DNA of 45,790 nt, from the NCBI GenBank assembly GCA_018524725.1, contig JAEUWP010000236.1:1-45790 (forward strand). The letters run 5' to 3'. Position 1 is the first letter of the stretch. Each line of letters begins with the position of its first letter. The notes beneath the pieces are model-generated. The model saw only the letters and a list, made by a program, of their open reading frames with translations. It searched no databases and had not been told where the DNA came from. Below are positions 32,601-43,631 of the stretch, piece by piece. The DNA comes from Podaxis mareebaensis. Its lineage: Eukaryota; Basidiomycota; Agaricomycetes; Agaricales; Agaricaceae. The position numbers and the translations under genes are program-made.

Positions 32601-35005
32601 TTAATTTGACAGTCGTACTCGGCTTTTCTTCCTCCTCTTTCAACACTTCACCAAGCTCACTGACTTTATCCTGAGACGAAACCTTCTTCTTGCCCTTACT
32701 TGTAATCGCGGATATCTTCTCTGACACCTGGCTGCTGCTCCTACCAGAAGAAGTGAAGAACCCGAAAAATCGTTTTTCGGATTTGTTGATCGACGATTTC
32801 GGCGAGGATGCTAAGGATTTTTCAGGAGTAGTGACTACTTCAGTGGTTTCGGCGGGTTGAACGGGAGCAGGAGTCGGTGGCGGGGGTTTGGGAACGAAGA
32901 CGTGCTCGACGATGAGGTATTCAACACGCTTGTCGTCGATGGAGAGATCAGGAAGGGAGGACTTGAGTTTGCAGAGAACGAATGGAGGCCAGTTGGATGA
33001 GATGGGATCCAGCAGAGCGTCAACCCAGAACTCGATGAACGCCTCGTCAATCTGAACCAAGGACACTGGAATGGATTTGGAAACGAGTTTCGGAGCTTCA
33101 GGTTGAGAGACATTGGAGATACGAGGTGCGGTGATATCGGCCGATTTCTGGGTGGGACTACGAGAAGGCGAAGAAACTTTGGAGCGCTTGGTGGGTTTGC
33201 GGAAAGGCGGATTCGTCTTCTCGACGTCTTGGCCGAAAAGCGTGGAAGCAAGCGGAGCTACGGTAGGAGAGACATCTGAGAAACCTGTGGATGAGAATTG
33301 TGTCCAGTCTGTGTCTACTGGAGAGTTGATAGCAGACGGGAGTGGCGTGGGATCAGTGGCGGGCTTGACATGACCGTTGGTTGTACCATTAGGTGCCTTA
33401 CTACTGCTCTCTGCTGGTGTTGAAGCGTATCGACGAGAGGGGGTTTCTTGAGTTATCTCGGTTATGCTGAAAGTAGGAGAAGTGGCCTTTTTCAACGGGT
33501 GATCTCCAGGGATGAGAGTGAGATAGCGAATGGTCTCGTCAGTAAAGACACGGCCGAGGCCAGGATAACCTCCAGGAGATACGCCGTTTTCATCGTTCCC
33601 GGACTTCCTGATCTTCTCCCATGTAGTGGAGCACTCGTTTCCGTCGGTTGCTACGTCTGCAGCAAAGGCATCCTTGATGAACTGGAGCGGATGACGTTGG
33701 GCCTTGTCATGAGGAGTGGAAAATTCGGTTTCGACGCGAACAAAGAGGGCATTGAACTGGCGAGTGGAGAGGCGGGGGTGGAGGAAGACATCATCTTCGG
33801 TTGTTGTGCCTTTCAAATGGGGGTATTGAGCGACGAGTTCTGTTAGTCGGGTTGGCATCCTGACTCCCAGAGCTTCGTCTCTGTGTGACGTTAAGAAGGT
33901 ATGTGCGCACAGAAGCACTGGTCAACTCACCTTATTTTAGCCAAAAGCAAATGCTCCAGCATACGCCCAGCTTCTTTCCAACGAGCATAGAACTTTGACC
34001 AATCATCACTCTCCTCGACGCGTCGCGCAGCTAGCAACCAGAGCCCAAATGTCTTGGTAAGCTTGCTGCCTGAGGTGCTGTTCTTCTCTGCGTGTGCAGC
34101 AAGGGAAGAAAACAAGTCAAGAGTGGCGTTAAGAAGTTCGAGATGGGCTGGTGGCACCAATGGAGGGAGCTTTTCGGAGTAAGCTTTGGGAAGATAATCG
34201 GAGTTTCGTTCGGCCTCTGCAAAAGTCTTGTACCAAGATTCTTCCCTCCCAAAACTGCTCCCATCAAGTTCGAGATGTCGTAATCCCCAGCGGAGCACAG
34301 CAGCAACATCATGGGGTGAGCGAGTATAGTTGATTTCGGATTCGAAAACAGAAGTGGGCGACGATGAAGAGGGTGAAAGAGTAGTGATGGCATTCTTAGG
34401 GTTCAAGGAGTGGATGAATAGTGAGATAAGCTTGCGTTGAATGTCGGGTGAAGCGGAATACCAATGAGGGTGCATGAGGCCGAGAGTCTCGAGGCCTGAT
34501 GATGCAATTGCATGGATAATGGTTACACGTAAGTGGAGATAACGAACACACCTCTGGCGATTATAGCTTGTGAACATGTCCGAACCAAGATAAGGGCCTC
34601 CAATGGGTTCAACCTTCTTTCGCCGATGGCGGCGTCTGTTAGAATTTGAGCTTCAGGATCGGCCTCAAACACGACACCTAAGGCGCGGGCCTGGGGGTCT
34701 TCTTTAGGAACAGGAAGGATGAGAGATAGTTGGGGAAGATCGTCCTTCTTTTGAGGTACTTCAGGCGAAGACGGTCTTGATTTCACTTTGAAGATCCCAA
34801 AGGCACCTTCCTTCTCTTTCTCTTTCTCCTTCCCGTTACCTCTAGGCACGTTCTCCGGGAACTCGGTCGCACTGGGGGAGACTGTTGGCGACACGGCCTC
34901 AAATTTCCCGCCTAGGAGAGAGCCATCCAATCCACGCCCTTGGGACTGAGGGGAGCCTTTCTCGTCCTTCTTTCGACCGAAGACCTTGGACAAAAACGAG
35001 GGCAT
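29694..35005 (-). CDS. Msb1/Mug8-domain protein with long low-complexity C-terminal tail
   Basis: Six exons (35005-34552, 34495-33931, 33880-30576, 30522-29905, 29846-29814, 29761-29694) encode 1,680 residues. The N-terminus MPSFLSKVFGRKKDEKGSP is typical of basidiomycete members. The folded part, roughly residues 90-460, carries LNPLEALILVRTCSQAI, LETLGLMHPHWYSASPDIQR, DVAAVLRWGLRHLELDG, FGLWLLAARRVEESDDW and MLEHLLLAKIRDEALG. I place it in the Msb1/Mug8 (DUF1708) family, implicated in yeasts in polarised growth and Rho signalling; this is from memory of the family and not certain. The remaining 1,100 or so residues are an acidic Pro/Ala/Val/Thr tail of loose EEP(V/A) repeats. The start is set by the conserved N-terminus. 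Confidence 0.7.
30600..32450 (-). repeat. Degenerate EEPxAxEE-type coding repeat tract
   Basis: The tail of the Msb1-like protein is encoded by loosely repeated units such as EEPVAVEHA, EEPTAVEAP and EEPATTEVP. The DNA is not a clean tandem repeat but has a strong codon bias that keeps several other frames open on both strands, which explains many long shadow frames here. Confidence 0.7.
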
Positions 35006-36125
35006 GGCGTGGCTTTCCTGGAATGAAATAAGCGAAAATCATGTATCAAAACGTGTCCGTGATTTATGAAGGCCCACTTCACGCTGACCTAGGTCGTTAT
35101 GAGATCAAGACGGGGTCGTGGGTGGCCAGAACGGCAGTAGGATGATATGGAGAGGACGGAAACCTCGTAGGCCCTGAGTACTCCAACCTGCCACGGAGAC
35201 CACGTGCGCATATTTGTTTGCGGGGAATTTGTTTTTCAGGAATTTCCATTTACAACTTCCAACGCTCGTTATGCCCTCTGTGGTCAAACATAGGTGAGGC
35301 TAATTATCAGCCCACTCAAGCTTCCGCTCGCAGTGTGGAATACTGACGTTGTACTCCTTGATCTTTGGATTTGTCCATTTCCTGCCATGTCAGATCATGT
35401 TGGGAGCGCACAGCCACAACTGCCTCGCATCTGCCTCGTGTTCCCATACGCTTTGGGACGCTCCGACTGCACTGAGTCCTTGTCTAATCCTTATTTCTGT
35501 TTGTCAGGTTGAATATGTGAAAGGATGCTCTTACTGAACACACGACGATCACCTCCAAGAATATACAACCCCTCATCTATAGTCGTTTAACGTTTAAACG
35601 GTCATCCTGACGATGGATGGATGGAATCACATCATGGTGACCTTCGGCGCTCCCGTCAGTGTCTCTAGAGGAAGGTTTGGGAAGATCATTACGATTTGTT
35701 GCTTCCGTGTTTGCCATCCTGATGTCGGCACTGTTCCCGCTTCCTCGACAAGCCCTCGGTAGTGATTGGCGCCACATATGGCCCTGTAATATGATGTTGG
35801 TATCCTTTTTCTCCCCATCCATCTGTTATCTGATATACGCATTTTTCGACAGAGGATAACCATCTCGAAACAAGGTCGTGTCACCTGATGCCAGATGCAG
35901 AACAATATCTACATCAGGCATCACAACCTACATTGCTTAAAACAAACCGATTCTCTCATGACATGATCCTGTGTATCGTTTTTCGTCAAAAATATCCAGT
36001 AACTGGGCCGCATCTCCCGGGGAACCTTTTAAGGCCAAGGAATGGTAAAAGCATATGACAAGAGGGCGCGTGTTATTCTCAAAGCCGCTGTACTCGCCCC
36101 ACCTAGGTCTCCCTGTACACCCACC
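35006..36125. promoter_or_regulatory. Divergent intergenic region between the Msb1-like and cupredoxin genes
   Basis: These 1.1 kb contain no supported gene. A CACGTG motif is at 35201-35206, about 200 bp upstream of the Msb1-like start. Short open frames lack homology marks. Confidence 0.4.
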
Positions 36126-37799
36126 ATGACTGTATGGTCAAATGGTGTCATGTTCCTCCTCGTCCTCATCTTCCGGGCTATTTCCTTCGTTTCCGCTCAG
36201 TCTCCCCACACCGTAAGCCTTTCACTTTGCCCATTGCACCTGTTTGTTCATCCCTCAATAGGTAGAGGTCGGTCGCGAAGGAAGTAACTTCGGCCCCCCG
36301 ACCACCTCAGCTGGCGAGGGCGACACCGTTGATTTCATCTTTTACGGAGTGTGCGTTTTGCTGCCCCATCTCCACTTCCCACCTATCTCATCCTCGACTT
36401 AGATTTCACACTGTAACTCAGAGCTCACTCGAAGAACCATGCTCTCCACTTCCAGGTGGTTTTAGTAGCAACCTTTTGGGTCAGGGGACCAATGATTCAA
36501 TGCCTCTATATAAGTGGACTTTGACAATCACCGATGCTAGTAGACGTAAGTCACATCCAGGATGATACATGGCCAATTTACTTACTATTGAACCCCTCAG
36601 CAATATGGTTCTACTGCGCCGCCACCTTACCGGTCTCGCATTGTGCACAGGGGATGGTTGGGTAAGTTCTTGGTAACAGAAACGGATGATCTCTTCCTGA
36701 GTCAATCGCACAGGGCCATTAATCCACCCTCCCAGGATACCTATCAGAAGTTTCTCGCCGCCGCGAAACAAGTAACCACCACGGTAGCAGTAAGCTTCAG
36801 TGCTCGTCGGTCTATGCTATCTCTCACACAGTACTCCAGTTTAGTCCCTCGCTCGTTACAAAGGGCATTGGCGCAACGGCCACACTGCCAGTTATAATCT
36901 CTGGCGCATCCACTCCTTCTGTGACACCCACCCCTTCTTCCTCGGTTGATGCAAGTACTTCATCAAGCTTAGCAAGCACGACAGCTTCAACTTCAGCTTC
37001 GCCATCTCCGCCATCTCCGTCAAACAACAACACTGGTGCCATTATCGGCGGAGCCGTCGGTGCAGCTGTAGGCGCCGTCATCCTCCTCATAATCGGTATC
37101 GTCCTCTGCTATCGCATAAGAAAACAGCGCCGCCGATCTATCGACTCTGGATTCTTCTCATATAACCCATACCCATCCCGACACCAAACCCAACGAAGCC
37201 TCTTATTCTCCCCCAACAGCCCCCTCACCTCGGGAATGACAACAACTATCAACAGTCCTGCTCCAAGTCCAAACAACATTACTGCATTTAGCGTCGACGC
37301 ACAACCGAACGTTATGACGCAGAAGGAACCACTCTTACAAGTCACGAGTCCGACCGCTGGGTTACCCGAGCTCCATACTCATCCGATTGCCTCTGCGCCG
37401 TTGCAACCGCAGAGGTACATCCCTCACGCACACAGTGCTGGACAACTTAGCACTCAAAGCGCGGGTACTCAGGGGTTCGCAGCTATGTATAATCACCGTA
37501 ATCATCCATCAGTCAATCAGCAGGCTTCATTCGGCGCCACAGGTACAGTTACACCGGCGCGAGACCAAACCCCAGGCCAACATCAACCAGCTGATGCATC
37601 TTCACATTCGGGCGCAAGCGATGCCGTGGACATAAAAGCGCTTGCGAAGGAGGTTGCTGCGGTTTTGCGAGAGAAACAAGGGTCGTCTGGAGGGGAACGG
37701 AATGAAGGCAGTGGAGATGGCACCCATTCGAGGTCGGAATCATTACGGTCTGCGCCGCCCAAATACCACACTGTCAATAACTCCGTGGAGACACCTTGA
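36126..37799 (+). CDS. Cupredoxin-domain surface protein with single membrane helix
   Basis: Six exons (36126-36212, 36262-36350, 36403-36545, 36601-36661, 36714-36789, 36840-37799) encode 471 residues. A signal peptide (GVMFLLVLIFRAISFVSA) is followed by a cupredoxin-like domain: VEVGREGSNFGP, GDTVDFIFYG, FHTVTQSSLEEPCSP, then IWFYCAATLPVSHCAQGMVG. The His, Cys, His and Met needed for a type 1 copper site are present. A Ser/Thr-rich stalk, one helix (GAIIGGAVGAAVGAVILLIIG) and a basic, Pro/Gln-rich cytoplasmic tail of about 240 residues follow. Such extracellular serine-rich cupredoxin proteins are common in agaricomycetes; their role is unknown. A membrane anchor with a long tail could mean sensing, but that is inference. 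Confidence 0.85.
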
Positions 37800-38789
37800 T
37801 TGTGGACTTGGTCTGGCTATTTTTTGATCGTGTGTGTGCGAGAGACACGGATGTGGTGGCGATACATATCTATGGGTGACCTTGTCATCTCTGATACTAA
37901 TGATCTGTTTCTTGTTTTTTATCACTCCATTCATTTGTTCCACCACGTTTTCATTGATATGGGTACTTTTCGTTGAAAATGTTTAATCTCACTCATCCAG
38001 TTGGTCTATTACGTTCTCGTTTATATGCTTAATTTTTCTTTAAAGTGTCTGACCCCATTATTGGACAGGTCACATCACTTCTCTTTTGGTTTCTTCTATC
38101 TGTCACAGAGCTCCATCACGAACCCCTATATTTGCATGACCGGTATCACGTTTACCTGATCTTTACCTTGTCTCTCATACCAGGGCGGCCTATCGACTTC
38201 AGGTAGTTAAATTTGGTGTATTTCCACCAGAATCGCCCCCGCGCCTTGGTTATCCGTCCATATGATGTCGCGCTTAAACATATTCAACGAATCAAGTCAC
38301 TGAAGGATCTTCTGCACACGTCCCACAGGAACTCGAAGTTAATTTAGAGCTTCTCACACGTCCATTTATGCTCCAGTACTTAGTCAAGGGGCGCACACCA
38401 GTGACGAATCCGAATGCAGCCTTGCCGAAGGTACCTCATGGATGTGAGAATTATATCGCAGATCCAATACAATTCTCGCACGTTCAAAATCCATGGCACC
38501 CTTTTCATCTGGATTTGTCTTCAGTATCATCGCTCCGATCCGAGGAAGGTTCAAGATTTTCATTATTGATGTTTCGACTGAGGTATCTAGTCAGGTAGCT
38601 TGCATCTAAACCTTGGCGCATAAAATCTTAACCCGCAAATAACATTGGGATTTGAATCAGCTTGAGCTGGTCAGCGCGGCGAATTTGATAAAGGCCACCT
38701 CGGTCCATAGAGGTCTATAAAACAAGTGTGGGTAAATAACTGTTCTGGCATTGAATAAGAGCGTGCTTCGAAGCGGAAAAAAAAAAGAA
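37800..38789. other. Gene-free interval, start of duplicated segment copy 1
   Basis: No gene is supported. From about 37960 onward the sequence is a diverged copy of 41520-42340. It includes shared blocks such as TTGAAAATGTTTAATCTCAC and an A-run near 38780. Confidence 0.55.
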
Positions 38790-40295
38790 TCAAATGAGCA
38801 TAAACATATTACTACAAAGTTCATAAACGCAATCCATTTGCGACCACAGAATCTCATTACAACTGCATACCAAGGTCCCTTGGCGGAAACTGGTGACGCT
38901 AAACCAGCTCGGCGCTTGCAAACACCTCGCGAGACTGAGCGTTGACCATTGGTCCACCATCGGGATCGCAGTCTCCTTTGGGAACCTACCTACGGGCGGT
39001 CCACGCGTGGCGCCCAAATCTACAGCCCCTCCATTTGGACCGCCGGGACCCCCAGGCGTAACGTCTCCAGCATTGGTGCTGCCAGGATTTCCTACAGCTT
39101 CACCATTTCCTTTGGCATCTGGGCCCTCAGACTGCGCTGTACCCACAGGATTCGCTGCAGTGCTAATCACGGTGGTCATCGGGCTTGGCCTATCGTCAGC
39201 ACTTACAGTGTCCATGCTTTTAGGCGACTTGGATATGCCATTGGGGTCATCACCGGCAACGCCCCCTCCTTGGCTACGAAGGAGTACATGATGAATTATC
39301 AGGAGCACACAACTCACGTGTGAAGCTAGAGTCACAGTCGGGCACACTGGAAACTCAATCACCGGAACGAAGACAGATCGTTCACCGTTATCGTATTCCG
39401 ACAGAGCCTACCCTAGGAGTCACAGGAGAGAGGGTTCATACTAAGCAGATATTTGGGTCGGGGGAGAAGGGTCAACCGATATAAAGAAAGGTAAAAGGAA
39501 GCGAGAGGAAGAGAGTAGGGGGAGTCGGCATAAAATGAAAATGATCCCTACACAGTGCTCTCTCCACTACTTACTTACTGCTTTAACTATACTTACTCCC
39601 AATATAACAAGGCTGATCAGAACGGCCACAGCAACCATAATGATAATGCCCTTCTTGGTCCGCCAAAACGGTTTGCGGGGTTCCTCAAGGATGTCTAGTT
39701 TATCTTGAAGAGGTGTCGAGGATTGGAGGGGTGTCGATGAGGATTGAAGGGGTGCCGATGAGGATTGGAAGGGTGCCGATGAGGATTGGAAGGGTGCCGA
39801 TGAGGATTGGAAGGGTGCCGATGAGGATTGGAAGGGTGCCGGTGAGGATTGGAAGGGTGCCGATGAGGATTGGAGGGGTGCCAGTGGGGATTGGAGAGAT
39901 GCCAATGGGGATTGGAGAGATGCCAATGGGGATTGGAGAGATGCCAATGGGGATTGGAGGGGTGCCAATGGGGATTGGAGGGGTGCCAATGGGGATTGGA
40001 GGGGTGCCAATGGGGATTGGAGGGGTGCCAATGAGGATTCGAGGTTTGTATCGAAAGGGGTGTATGGGGGTGGGTCTATATTGGACCGCGGAGGTGTGGA
40101 TATTTCCTGGGTCGTGTTGTTCCGTTTGACAGTAGGCTCGCGCGGCGAGTCCGGGTTGTAGCCATCCTATAATCACAGAAGTGGAGGAGAGGAAAGAAGA
40201 TAGAGTATGATGAGATTGCCGGCGCTATCAGTTGCGGAGAGACATACCTGGAGATGTGTTTCCACCAACAATTCTCCACCATGGGGAGAAGCCAT
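38790..40295 (-). CDS. Short single-pass membrane protein, duplicated copy 1 (minisatellite copy)
   Basis: Exon 1 (40295-40248, MASPHGGELLVETHLQ) and exon 2 (from 40166) give a Pro/Ser-rich N-terminal part, then EEPRKPFWRTKKGIII and a membrane helix. Read straight on, the frame stops at 39567 after SIVKAVSK, giving 215 residues without an outer domain. A GTAAGT donor at 39574 and an acceptor ending at 39269 would instead join in phase to GGVAGDDPNG and STAANPVG, homologous to the C-terminal part of copy 2, ending at 38790. Which form is used is open. The N-terminal part contains about 16 heptads xAPLQSP or xAPFQSS. Function is unknown; positively charged residues before the helix suggest a cytoplasmic N-terminus. 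Confidence 0.6.
39700..40040 (-). repeat. Coding minisatellite, 21-bp unit, about 16 units
   Basis: Units of 21 bp (plus-strand form GGTGCCAATGGGGATTGGAG plus one base, and variants) encode heptads LAPLQSP, LASLQSP, SAPFQSS and STPLQSS. Types are clustered in blocks, as expected from repeat slippage. The paralogue at 42.9 kb has a single equivalent unit (STTPLQS). Confidence 0.9.
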
Positions 40296-40580
40296 TTTAT
40301 GTCGACTGTAAAGGTTCTTCGGCCTCTGGTTCGTGAGGTGGGCGTTGGGAGAAGAGAGGAAGGCGGGTGCTTAACCTTGACGAGAGCCAGGTCATCTGCG
40401 GGCGGCTGAGGCGTGACTATGGTGGCAGCTTGGACGTCAACAGGTACACCACCTCTTCGTAATGCATTAATACCTTTTACCCGTTCGGTTACCGCCCTTT
40501 GGTAAGCATGCCAGAAGAGGGGTCACAAACGCACGCTCGACATTCTATGGTTGTTTCACGCTAATGTATATTCTACAATA

Positions 40581-41332
40581 CAGTCGCCTCTGTCTTAACC
40601 CATACCTGCCATAACCCATGCTCTGTGATACCCCATAGGATTTTCATGGGACGAAGTTCGTTTGCAGGATTTGTAGACAACAACCGGTAGCTGTGATACC
40701 CCGCAACCCATAGACATTCAGACTCGAAATCCCAATAGCGCCTATTACCATAAACAGTAGCACCACACATTTAGGGCAGCAACATTTGGGTGGCGCTCAT
40801 CATCGGAACTCGGGAAACTTAAAAGTTGAACCACCTTTCTATAATGATTTTGCACCGATTATGGCCTCTACTAAGTCGAGTCACGCAAGGGCACAGGAGA
40901 CCAGTGAGATCACCGGCGGAGAGGATGATATATTGGAGGCTGACTCCCCTGTTGATCCACCTCGTCCTCTCGGGGCAAGGATCTTTTGCAGGCCTCCTAC
41001 TCTTGTGAGCAACCACCTCGCATCAACATCCCATCCATCCGCTCGCGCAGGCTGGATCAACTGTTACTTGTTTTTAATTGCCAACTCCGCTTAGAAGAGG
41101 CAATTAGGCTGATAGAGACACAGATCGTGGTTTATTTCCCTAAACTAGTCAACTGGAACGTTTACACCCACTCCGTTTTGATGTCGTAGGTAGCTACAAT
41201 GGCTAGATAAATTTAATCCGAATTTGAATATATATTTAATACTATTTTTTTCGCCTGTCTCATAACCCATACTCTGTCATAACCCATGGCTTTGGCCTTC
41301 CATCAATTGCTATGGGTTAAGACAGGCGACTG
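40581..41332. mobile_element. 752-bp non-autonomous terminal-inverted-repeat element with TA target duplication
   Basis: The ends are CAGTCGCCTCTGTCTTAACC and, reverse-complemented from the right, CAGTCGCCTGTCTTAACCC, about 22-24 bp with a 2-bp indel. TA precedes the left end (40579-40580) and follows the right end (41333-41334). Termini starting CAGT with TA duplication fit the Tc1/mariner group. No transposase frame is inside. The homologous place in duplication copy 2 (near 43490) lacks the element, showing that it inserted after the duplication. A direct copy of the left end (40584-40629) recurs near the right end (41251-41287). Confidence 0.8.
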
Positions 41333-41458
41333 TACGATGATAAGTACATGCCTTGGCCGCCGGCATTTCTGAGTTGTGCCAGGTACCTTGGACAAAGAGT
41401 GTTAATCATGGACTTAACTGTACAATGGAAGTAACAGAGATCCCGTTGCTCCTATCTC

Positions 41459-41518
41459 CTCAAGTGAACCGTCCCATCGACTGGTGCGCCTCATCTTCCT
41501 TGATTTCTGCATCCCTCT
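41459..41518 (-). pseudogene. 3'-terminal fragment of the FMP46-like gene at the duplication junction
   Basis: This matches 43632-43690, the last codons of the FMP46-like gene, with scattered substitutions. It ends abruptly where copy 2 of the duplication begins, marking the tandem junction. It has no start or body and is not a gene. Confidence 0.7.
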
Positions 41519-41519
41519 C

Positions 41520-42410
41520 GTAATTTTCCGTTGAAAATGTTTAATCTCACTCTTCAGTGATATGATTCCTTTTATATCACTCATTCGTTCGTTTCATCAC
41601 ATTCCCGTTTGTATGCCTACCTTTTCTTCAAGAAATGTTTAACCTCAACCTTGAATAGCTCACATTCTTTTCTCTTGTAGTTCCTTCCATCTGCCACGGA
41701 ACTCTGTCATGATCCCCTTACGATTATGCGACCAGTATCACATTTCACCTGATTTTTAACTTGTCTCCCATATACCGGGGCGGCCTATGAACTCCGAATA
41801 GTTAAACTTGACGGATTCCTAACGGCCAGTCCCGCAACTTGATTATCCATGATGTCGAGTTTAATTATAGCCAACGAATAGGAACGATGTCAAGTAACTG
41901 ACGGGTACCACAGCCTCTGGAAGTTAATTTAGAGTCTTTCACACGTCCATTTTGCCCCAGTACTTTAATCAAGGGGTTCATGGCTCCGATCTGAGGAAGG
42001 TGCAGGATTTTCATTATTGATGTTTCAACTAATGTATCCAGTCCGGTAGTTTGCATCTGGACCTTGGCGCGTAACATAACCAACAAATAACATTGGGGAT
42101 TTAGTTGAACTGATCGGTGTGGCGGGTCCGATAAAGACGACCTCGGTGCATAGAGGTCTTCAAAACATGTGATGCGAGGAAATAATTGTTTTGGCATTGG
42201 ATATCAGAATGTCTTGAAGTAGGAAAAAAAAAAAAGATAATCAAATGAGCATAAACATATTACAACGAAGTTCATAAACGCAATCCATTCACAACTACAG
42301 AGTCTGATTGCACCTGCATACCGAAGTCCCTGGGCGGAAACTGGTGACATGAAACCAGCTCAGTGCTTGCGAACACGCAACGAGCCCGAGCGTCAGTCAT
42401 TAGTCCACCA
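41520..42410. other. Gene-free interval within duplication copy 2
   Basis: No gene is supported. It aligns with 37960-38890 in blocks, including ATCAAATGAGCATAAACATA followed by TTCATAAACGCAATCCAT, shared almost unchanged near 38790-38840 and 42240-42290. Confidence 0.5.
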
Positions 42411-43178
42411 TCAGGATTGGAGTATCCTGCCTGCAGGCGGTGCGCGTGGGTTGCCCGAATCTACAGTCCCTCCATTCCCAGCATCTCCAGGATTGGTGCT
42501 GCTAGGATTTCCCACACCCTCACCATTTCCGCCGCCATTTGGACTCGCGGGCTGCGTGCTACCCACAGGATTCGCTGCAGTACTAGTCGCAGTGGTCACC
42601 GAGCTGGGCGTGCCATCAGCACCTATAGCGACTGTGGTTTCAGGTGGCCTGGGTACATTATTGGGCTGGTCACTGGCAGCCCCCGCTGGCTCTGGCGAAG
42701 TAGAAGTCGAGTCATCAGGAGCAAACGACTCAGTCCCCCCTCCATTACCCTTCCTTGAACCAAGTACACCACCCAATACGGCCGCAAGGATGATCAGAAC
42801 GCCCACGACAGCCATAATGATAATTCCCTTCTTGGTCCGCCAAAACGGTTTGCGGGGTTCTTCATGGATGTTTGCTTTAGATTGGAGGGGAGTCGTTGAG
42901 GACTCGAGGTCTTTATCGGGGAGGGAGTATGGGTGTGGGTCCGGATTGGATGGCGGAGGTGTGGATATCCCCCGGGTTGTGTTTTTCCGTTTGACGGTAG
43001 GCTCGCGCAGCAAGTCTGGGTTGTAACCGTCCTGTAGTCACAGAGGTGGAGGAGAGGGAAAAAGGGAGGGTATGGTGAGAACTCGGGCGCTGTTGGTTGC
43101 GAAGGGACACACCTGGAGATCTGCCTTAGTTACTTCTGGTGCTTCCGCCAACAGTCTTTCGTCGTAGGGAGAGGCCAT
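42411..43178 (-). CDS. Short single-pass membrane protein, duplicated copy 2
   Basis: Two exons (43178-43113, 43031-42411) encode 228 residues. The N-terminus MASPYDERLLAEAPEV leads to DGYNPDLLREPTVKRKN, a short Pro-rich stretch, EEPRKPFWRTKKGIIIM and a membrane helix (VVGVLIILAAVLGGVLG). A Gly/Ser/Thr/Pro/Asn-rich C-terminal part of about 110 residues follows. The basic stretch before the helix suggests a cytoplasmic N-terminus and an outside C-terminus. Similar RKPFWRTKKG-type N-terminal halves precede larger outer domains in other agaricomycete proteins; here only a low-complexity part is present. Function is unknown. Confidence 0.7.
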
Positions 43179-43631
43179 TTTATGTAGAATCTCGAGGTTC
43201 TTGGGCCTCGGCTTCAGAAGGTGGGTGGAGGGGGGGAAGAGCGGAAGGCGGGCGCTTAACCTCTGGTGAGGGGGCAGGGAACAGCCTCAGGTCATCTGTC
43301 GTCTGCGGGCGGCGAGGCGTGACATGATGACAGCTTGGACGTTTGTTTTCATCAACAGGGACATCGCCTCTTGCTAAGGCCTTTACCCGTTTCAGTTACT
43401 GCCCTTTGGTAAGCATCGCCAGAACGGGAGTCCTAAACCCACACTCGACATTCTGTGACTGTTTCACACTGTTATGTATTCTAATACACAATAATAGGTA
43501 CATGCCTCGGCGTTTCTGAGTTTTGGTCAGATACTTCTACAGAGAATGTTAATCATGGACTTACCTGTATAACGGAAGTAACAGGGATCCCGAGTAAGAG
43601 GGATCCCGTTGCTCCCTAGTTCCTTATCCCC
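43179..43631 (-). promoter_or_regulatory. Upstream region of membrane protein copy 2
   Basis: This lies between the membrane protein start and the FMP46-like stop, both on the minus strand. Near 43583-43610 the palindrome-containing AGGGATCCCG occurs twice in tandem, where copy 1 has one unit. Nothing else is recognised. Confidence 0.4.

Larger units (their letters stand above)
37960..41518 (+). repeat. Tandem segmental duplication, copy 1
   Basis: This segment matches 41520-43690 in the same orientation, through non-coding blocks, the membrane protein gene, its promoter and the last 18 or so codons of the FMP46-like gene (41459-41518). It is longer because it carries a 21-bp minisatellite, a roughly 300-bp insertion and the 752-bp element at 40581-41332. 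Confidence 0.8.

Noticed and set aside
38893..39323. Plus-strand Pro/Gly-rich frames of 124-132 codons
   Set aside because: They are antisense to the outer domain shared by the two membrane protein paralogues, whose minus-strand frame is the conserved one.
39713..40129. Plus-strand repetitive frame of 138 codons rich in Met/Arg/Ile/Gly
   Set aside because: It is antisense to the minisatellite. The minus-strand frame has a proper start exon, splice sites and a paralogue.
42349..43026. 225-codon plus-strand open frame
   Set aside because: It lies antisense to membrane protein copy 2, whose minus-strand frame has splice sites, a helix and a paralogue.
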